In this document: positions 7,431 to 11,385 of the stretch, in pieces | Numbering within the stretch: position 1 is the stretch's first letter | How the letters are laid out: every line of letters begins with the position of its first letter | NCBI GenBank assembly: GCA_025201705.1 | Contig: MU617529.1 | Location: 1-11,385, forward strand | DNA length: 11,385 nucleotides | Direction of reading: 5' to 3' | From: Dissophora ornata | Lineage: Eukaryota; Mortierellomycota; Mortierellomycetes; Mortierellales; Mortierellaceae | Program-made: the position numbers and the translations under genes | Notes under the pieces: generated by a model | What the model saw: only the letters and a program-made list of their open reading frames with translations | Databases searched by the model: none | Told to the model about the DNA's origin: nothing

Positions 7431-8259
7431 GTCCACGCTTGCTACAAACATTGAGACAAACCGAATTTGCAAACCGGCTCATTCAGATCGAGCAAGGAGC
7501 CATCAATGGCGCATCTGGGAATGGCGAGACATCTACCATCCAACTCCCGGTCGATATTATGGTACTATCGGGCAATGTTACCATGCCTTTGATCAACAAA
7601 GTGTATCCCAGCCTACTTGCCAATACAGCCAGTCCTTCACCCAACGAACGACGATGTTGATTTAATCAACAAGCAGATCGTAGCTATGATTGCAGACTCT
7701 AGCAGAGAATCAAGGGAATATTTTCCGTGGATTCCATCCCTGAACAAGAAGATAACCTGGCAATGCTATTTCCGACCGAGTTCCTCGATGCAATTCAAGC
7801 ATCAAATCTTACTCCGCATCATTTGGTGTTGGTTATTGGGTCCCCAGTCATGCTCTTGAGGAATCTTCGGCCGCAAGACGGCGTTTGTAATGGAACACGT
7901 CTAATCTGCCGATCTTCCCACACCTTTGCAATTGGGGCGGAGATTATTACAGGGACACATGCTGGAAACTCTGTCTTTATTCCACGTATCCCTCTCTCCC
8001 CCTCGGATCTTGATATGCCTTTCACAACAGTCCCCATTCCAACCCGCGTTTGCCATGACCGTCAACAAGTCCAAAGGTTAGACTCTGGACACCGTCGGTA
8101 TCTGTCCCAAGAATCCGGTATTCACCCGCGGTCAGCTCTACATAGCTCCTTGCGAGTGACAAAAGAGACAATGTGTACGTCCTGACTCCAAAGGAAGAGT
8201 GTGGCTCAGTACCAGATGGTTATGCAATTAACATGGTATTCTCAGAGGTCCTTGGATAA
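7430..8259 (+). mobile_element. Helitron helicase (Pif1-like) C-terminal remnant, frameshifted
   Basis: Blocks typical of the helicase part of fungal Helitron Rep/helicase proteins occur in order but in several frames. They are TEFANRLIQIEQG...IQLPVDIM (frame 2, to about 7640), HPTNDDVDLINKQIVAMI (frame 3), then FLDAIQASNLTPHHLVL, GSPVMLLRNLRPQDGVCNGT, ITGTHAGNSVFIPRIPLSPS (frame 2, about 7727-8036). Then come FAMTVNKSKG-stop-TLDTVG (frame 3, helicase motif V), a motif VI region corrupted around 8120-8160, and NVYVLTPKEE...VFSEVLG with a TAA at 8257-8259 (frame 1). The TAG at 8079-8081 replaces the Gln of the usual KSQGQTL. Walker A and the Rep domain are absent. In the living family this enzyme drives rolling-circle transposition; this copy is dead, with at least four frameshifts and one nonsense codon. 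Confidence 0.88.
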
Positions 8260-8273
8260 TAAAATCTTCACGA

Positions 8274-8305
8274 CCCACACGAGCGAAGCCGCGGGCACAG
8301 GCTAG
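8274..8305 (+). mobile_element. Helitron 3' terminus (degenerate hairpin plus CTAG)
   Basis: Helitrons end in a short hairpin a few bases before CTRR and insert before a T. Here CCCACA (8274-8279) faces CGCGGG (8290-8295) across a 10-base loop; the two mismatches are A opposite C, as expected if G changed to A in an original CCCGCG arm. Six bases later comes CTAG (8302-8305) followed by T. It lies just 43 bases past the helicase stop codon, as expected for an autonomous Helitron. The matching 5' TC end was not found. Confidence 0.65.
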
Positions 8306-8507
8306 TTATTTTTTAATTGTCCACCTTTTTCTTCTCCGCGAAGAAGAGGCACCGCAAAGAGATCTGGGAGGAGAACGAAGACTAGTGAGATGTTTGAAGG
8401 GCGTGGATGGAATGAGTCGAGATGGAGGATATCGCGGATAAGCAGGGGGAGATTGTTGTTCAAGAGGGTCTTGATTTTTGCCGTCGCTCTCTCTCTCTTT
8501 CGTCATT
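8306..8507. other. Spacer between Helitron end and gypsy fragment
   Basis: About 200 bases with a purine-rich middle and a short CT microsatellite (about 8485-8500). Short frames exist on both strands but none matches a family I know. No LTR boundary (TG...CA) or target-site duplication was identified. Confidence 0.4.
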
Positions 8508-9470
8508 GGCGCCCGCAGATGCAGTCATCAAATGCGCATTGCAGGGGACGGCATCCAGAAAATGGCTTTTCGAGCACGACGTGGGCTATATCAGCTTATG
8601 GCTCTCCCTCTTGGTCTCACTAACGCACCCGCCATATTCATGTCGGACCGAGCAACAACATCTGAAAGATCTTGAAAAAGCTTTTGCACGGCGATTCTAT
8701 GCGAAACTCTCTACGTATGCCTTTTTCCAGACTAAGATCAACTTCTTGGGTCACATTGTTGGTCAAGATGGCATTCAAGATTGGTTGGTACTGACCTCAG
8801 TCAAGGACATGCAATCCTTCCTGGGACTTGCGAACTACTACCGTCGATTTATATCATCCACTGCTCTGGTCGCGCTCTCATTCAGCGAGCTGATCAACAG
8901 GGATATTCTTTTTGGCTGGGGACCCCGTCCTTCGATATCCTGAAGCAAGCCCTAGTCACTACGCCAGTACTCGCCACCTTGCCGTCTTCAATCCGAAGCT
9001 ACCCACCACTATCCATACAGACGCTTCTGGTTTGCCATTGGTAACAATTTGATACAGGGTAATTGACCTGTCGCCTTTGAATCTGGCAAGCTCTCCCCTG
9101 CAGAGAAGAACTATGCGGTCGTCTTCACACTGACCAATCAGCGAATAAGCTTGCATGGAACCAAAGATTCTTTCTCAGTATTCACATTTGCTCAATGAAC
9201 ATCTAAGCAGTCTCTCCAGGCCCGCTGGATAGCCTTACAGAATACACTACGAGATCCTATATCGATGAAGCTCATTGAACGTCGTTATTGGTGCACTATC
9301 ACGACGCCTTTATTACCAGCTCTGAGTCTTAAATGCCTCAGGAAACATCGCTACAGTCCCAACCACTGTCCTCGGTGTGTCCAAGAAAGCCTATCTGGCA
9401 GATAAGTTCTTCAGCACCATTTATATACGCGCCTTCGATCTCCACCGGGTTATTACGTTTTAGTCTATGA
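8508..9470 (+). mobile_element. Ty3/gypsy pol fragment: reverse transcriptase, RNase H, start of integrase; decayed
   Basis: Order of blocks: HQMRIAGDGIQKMAFRARRG and LPLGLTNAPAIFM (frame 3, 8526 to about 8643), reverse transcriptase palm. Then EQQHLKDLEKAF, YAKLSTYAFFQTKINFLGHI and SVKDMQSFLGLANYYRRFIS (frame 1, 8650-8925), connection region. Then FDILKQALVTTPVLATL, IHTDASGF, FAIGNNLIQGN-stop-PVAFESGKLSPAEKNYAV and LHGTKDSFSVF, which is the RNase H-like domain including its first Asp in HTDAS. YEILYR...LNVVIGALSRR (9248-9307) is the usual NVVADALSRR end of that domain. AYLADKFFSTIYIR (about 9386-9427) resembles the segment before the integrase zinc finger. The segment that normally holds the catalytic YxDD is missing between NAPAIFM and EQQHL. 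Several frameshifts and stops make it inactive. No LTR, gag or integrase core was seen. Confidence 0.9.
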
Positions 9471-9497
9471 ATAGAAATCTTGACGGCTTCTATAAAG

Positions 9498-10160
9498 TCA
9501 TGACGATAAAAACGGTTTATCCAGTCCCAGGATACGACTGACGTTCGACCAGCGGCGACGTCCAGAGTCATAAGGCTGTGGTACCAGCATTCCATTGACA
9601 TTGTGCCTAATGCCTATCTTCTCCTGCTCTGCTCTCAGATAGGCTAAATACTCTTGCTGTGCAATCTTCACGTTCGCATACGACCTCGTCGCTTCCTCTC
9701 CTTCCTCGCCATTACAAGAAAATATGCGAGAGGGTCGGTGGGATAGTGAAGGCGACCGGGAATGTCTTTTCCTCTTCCCATCCTTCTCCCGGGATTGAGA
9801 ACGAGTTCGGGGTCGTATCTTTGCATCAGCCTTTCAACTTTGCCTAAAAGCCTCCATAGGCTTATTTAGTAGAGCTGGTGGCGCCAAGATCGCCTTGACG
9901 CTGGCCGGGTCAATGACAGGCGGTATTTTTTCTCGGATCATCATCGCCATTGTCATTTTAGCAGATGCTTTCCAGCCTCGCGATACCTCAGTTTTAGCTG
10001 ATCTCGCGGTTGCAGGTTTTGTGTTGTAACACTGGGAACTCAGGAGCATCTCTTCGAGGCGCGCATCGGCCCAAGGAGGCGGTCTCCACGCCGCGTCTTT
10101 AAATTCATGGCGCTGACATATAAAAGCATAGTGCCACCCGTTGACGATCTCTTGCCGACA
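9498..10160 (-). pseudogene. Minus-strand ORF with Arg/Ser-rich centre and one in-frame TGA, unrecognised
   Basis: One frame on the minus strand runs from 10160 to a TGA at 9498-9500, interrupted only by a TGA at 9834-9836: about 220 codons. The first part reads NGWHYAFICQRHEFKDAAWR, PPPWADARLEEMLLSSQCYN and IDPASVKAILAPPALLNKP. After the internal stop come RPRTRSQSREKDGKRKRHSR and SPSLSHRPSR, then YANVKIAQQEYLAYLRAEQE, KIGIRHNVNGMLVPQPYDSG and WSNVSRILGLDKPF. ATG codons exist (10049), but the ORF begins right after TTTTTAG (acceptor AG at 10161-10162), so a 3' splice site and an upstream exon are likely. A second frame in the middle also reads like protein (YDPELVLNPGRRMGRGKDIP), so an intron or frameshift around 9690-9830 cannot be excluded. 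The Arg/Ser stretch suggests RNA-binding or nuclear context, by composition only. Its 3' end abuts the gypsy fragment. No family recognised. Confidence 0.5.
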
Positions 10161-10349
10161 CTAAAAACTTAAAATAACCAACCCTGAAGAATCAAATACT
10201 TACACAAACTTTGAAAAAAAAGTAAAAAAAATCTGACCTCCGAGCCTCTGTTCATTCCGACAGTGGCGACAACGACGACCAGTGCCACCCATATCAGCGG
10301 TGCTTCGACAGTTACAGGCGCCTTTCCGTGATATCAGCTGGCGTGTATC
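10161..10349. other. Gap with A-rich/T-rich tracts
   Basis: Contains A8-GT-A8-like runs (about 10214-10231), which are T-rich on the minus strand, and a GTAAGT on the minus strand at 10203-10198 that would pair with the acceptor at 10162-10161 to give an intron of only 43 bases. On the plus strand a short open stretch (TTTTSATHISGASTVTG, about 10266-10322) ends in TGA. No confident gene. Confidence 0.35.
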
Positions 10350-10664
10350 ATGCCACGATGCTCAGTAAACCAGAGATGTTTCCTATGTACTCTAATGTAC
10401 GCACCGACCACGTCTACCGGTGACCCAGGAATCCTGAATATCATTGTTAAACGGAACCCAGAGGGAACATTATTCAATCCTGCTGCTTCGTATGAGCCCA
10501 ATCACGATGTCGAAGCTCCGCCTGACCGGGACGCGCTTGTCTCTACGACGACAGGGGTGTACCGGTGCACCAGCATGACGCCTGTTCCTCGTGCCAATGC
10601 CAATACACCTGAGAATTCGAATCTACCCTGGCTTACTTTTGATTATGAGCCAGAGTCGAAGTAG
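10350..10664 (+). CDS. Small ORF of 104 residues, possible terminal exon, unrecognised
   Basis: ATG at 10350, TAG at 10662-10664. From about residue 25 it reads like a real hydrophilic protein: GDPGILNIIVKRNPEGTLF, NPAASYEPNHDVEAPPDRDA and PWLTFDYEPESK at the end, with codons ending largely in C, G or T. The first 20 residues (Cys-rich) look less convincing, and a neighbouring frame reads better there (MLSKPEMFPMYSNVRTDHVY, ending at a TGA near 10422). So either the real exon begins near 10420 after a splice, or a frameshift has broken an older gene. No signal peptide, membrane helix or known domain. No AATAAA was spotted close downstream. Confidence 0.35.
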   Translation: MPRCSVNQRCFLCTLMYAPTTSTGDPGILNIIVKRNPEGTLFNPAASYEPNHDVEAPPDRDALVSTTTGVYRCTSMTPVPRANANTPENSNLPWLTFDYEPESK

Positions 10665-11061
10665 ATCTGATTTAGTCTTTTGGAACAACGACGCGCATCA
10701 GGAAATAGATGGACACTTGATTTTACAAGATGGTTCACCGGCTTGAACATTTTGCTTCGGACCTTCGCGTGCAGTTTCCATCCGCCAATACCTATTATTT
10801 CCAGATTTGATCTACCACTGTGCATGGTGCACGGAGTCAACAATCGTTTCGTTTGTTGTCTTGTGGCATTTGTTGCCACGATCGCGAAATCACGATGGAT
10901 CTTACTTGGTCGAAACGAGAAGACTGTGGTTCCTCCCTCATCCACACGTTCTGTCCGCGTCTATTAATATGACAAACATGGACCCTGCAAAAAATGACAT
11001 CCTTTCATTTGGGAGACAGTGCTTGTGTCATGGGCAAGATGCAACTGTCTCGACATTGTAA
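10665..11061. other. Intergenic stretch, no gene seen
   Basis: Several open frames of 80-100 codons overlap on both strands, but they start with GTG/TTG or late ATGs, show no family resemblance, and have mixed composition. The right half is presumably the promoter region of the gene starting at 11166. Confidence 0.45.
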
Positions 11062-11069
11062 TATAAAAG
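11062..11069 (+). promoter_or_regulatory. TATA box of the secreted-protein gene
   Basis: TATAAAAG lies 97 bases upstream of the ATG at 11166. Between them is a C/A/T-rich, G-poor leader with repeated CATCACTAT words (11112-11120 and 11131-11139) and a CAAGCA just before the ATG. This layout is typical of well-expressed fungal genes. The ATG context of copy B (CAAGCAATG) is identical. Confidence 0.65.
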
Positions 11070-11165
11070 ACCTCTGTTCTCGAATTCAGAATTCCAATTT
11101 CCAACCATCGCCATCACTATTTAACAACATCATCACTATCACAACAATCTCGCCGCTCCCAAGCA

Positions 11166-11385
11166 ATGAGCCGTCCATCTCTCCAAACGAAGCGCTTTGT
11201 CTTCGTAGCCACCACCTTCGGTCTCTTGGTTACAGCCCTCTGGTCCACCCCAACAAATGCCCGTCCAGTCCTCTCCGTGAGTGTCCCCAAAGACCCCCCG
11301 ATGATTACTATGTACACAGGCCCCTTTGCGGCGGGTAACTCTGTCCCCAGCGCTTTGTACGTTGAACATAAACATACTGCTATCA
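11166..11385 (+). CDS. Start of a secreted or membrane protein gene (3' cut by window edge)
   Basis: The ATG at 11166 opens a frame that stays open to the window end (73 codons). The N-terminus is a good signal peptide: basic start (SRPSLQTKR), hydrophobic core (FVFVATTFGLLVTALW) and a likely cleavage near TNA-RP (about residue 33). After it comes VLSVSVPKDPPMITMYTGPF and then AAGNSVPSALYVEHKHTAI. A GTGAGT at 11277-11282 is a strong 5' splice site and could end exon 1 after about 37 codons, but reading through also looks like protein, so both remain possible. The promoter layout supports the start. The mature protein family is not recognised; an extracellular or cell wall role is inferred from the signal peptide alone. 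Confidence 0.65.
   Translation, partial: MSRPSLQTKRFVFVATTFGLLVTALWSTPTNARPVLSVSVPKDPPMITMYTGPFAAGNSVPSALYVEHKHTAI

Noticed and set aside
9338..9601. Minus-strand 87-codon ORF over the gypsy/ORF junction
   Set aside because: Its lower half is antisense to gypsy sequence (AYLADKFFSTIYIR), and its upper half overlaps the better minus frame of the Arg/Ser ORF. It starts with ATG but has no recognised family.
10119..10126. TATAAAAG on the plus strand
   Set aside because: It lies inside the minus-strand ORF (antisense of HYAFICQ) and no convincing plus-strand start follows within about 200 bases. Probably chance.
10643..10945. Minus-strand 100-codon ORF
   Set aside because: It begins with a GTG, has mixed composition, an equally long plus-strand frame overlaps it, and no domain is visible.
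1..11385. tRNA genes, rRNA, CRISPR arrays, bacterial-type operons
   Set aside because: No cloverleaf with a GTTCRA-type loop, no regularly spaced repeats and no Shine-Dalgarno/operon layout were seen; the gene structure is eukaryotic.

Overview
The window reads as a piece of a eukaryotic, most likely fungal, nuclear genome. Genes carry short introns (83-108 bases) with GT-AG ends and AATAAA signals, and they sit among decayed Helitron and Ty3/gypsy fragments. The kelch protein plan (signal peptide, kelch ectodomain, Ser/Thr/Ala stalk, Gly-rich single membrane helix, Pro/Gln/Tyr-rich tail) resembles the expanded kelch families of early-diverging fungi such as Mortierellaceae. That placement is my inference from family resemblance, not a search result.

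Left part (1-5841): a tandem duplication of a kelch-repeat membrane protein gene. Copy A is cut by the window start (1-1253, three exons visible). Copy B is complete (3907-5558, three exons, 486 residues). Exon borders, intron phases (0 then 1) and the AATAAA site match between copies, and similarity runs about 390 bases past copy A's stop (280 past copy B's), so the unit copied was larger than the gene. The spacer (1645-3632) holds no convincing gene, only weak protein-like reading on the minus strand near 1940-2295. Just upstream of copy B lie a perfect 10-bp inverted repeat and a long pyrimidine tract.

Middle part (5842-10160): a graveyard. In order: a decayed minus-strand gene (5960-6641); a decayed plus-strand gene (6802 to about 7430); the C-terminal part of a Helitron helicase (about 7430-8259) followed by a recognisable Helitron 3' terminus ending in CTAG (8302-8305); a Ty3/gypsy reverse transcriptase-RNase H fragment lacking the catalytic YxDD segment (about 8508-9470); and a minus-strand ORF of about 220 codons with one in-frame TGA and an Arg/Ser-rich centre (9498-10160). 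None of these should make a functional protein as they stand, except possibly the last through an unseen exon arrangement.

Right part (10161-11385): a possible small plus-strand coding exon (10350-10664), about 400 bases with no gene seen, and then a good promoter and start of a secreted-protein gene (TATA box 11062-11069, ATG 11166) that runs off the window end.

No tRNA, rRNA, CRISPR array or operon was seen. The genes do not form an obvious shared pathway. The strongest biological story is the recent kelch receptor-like duplication beside a transposon-rich, decaying region. I found no clear novel system; the best unexplained items are the minus-strand Arg/Ser ORF and the two unrecognised decayed genes.
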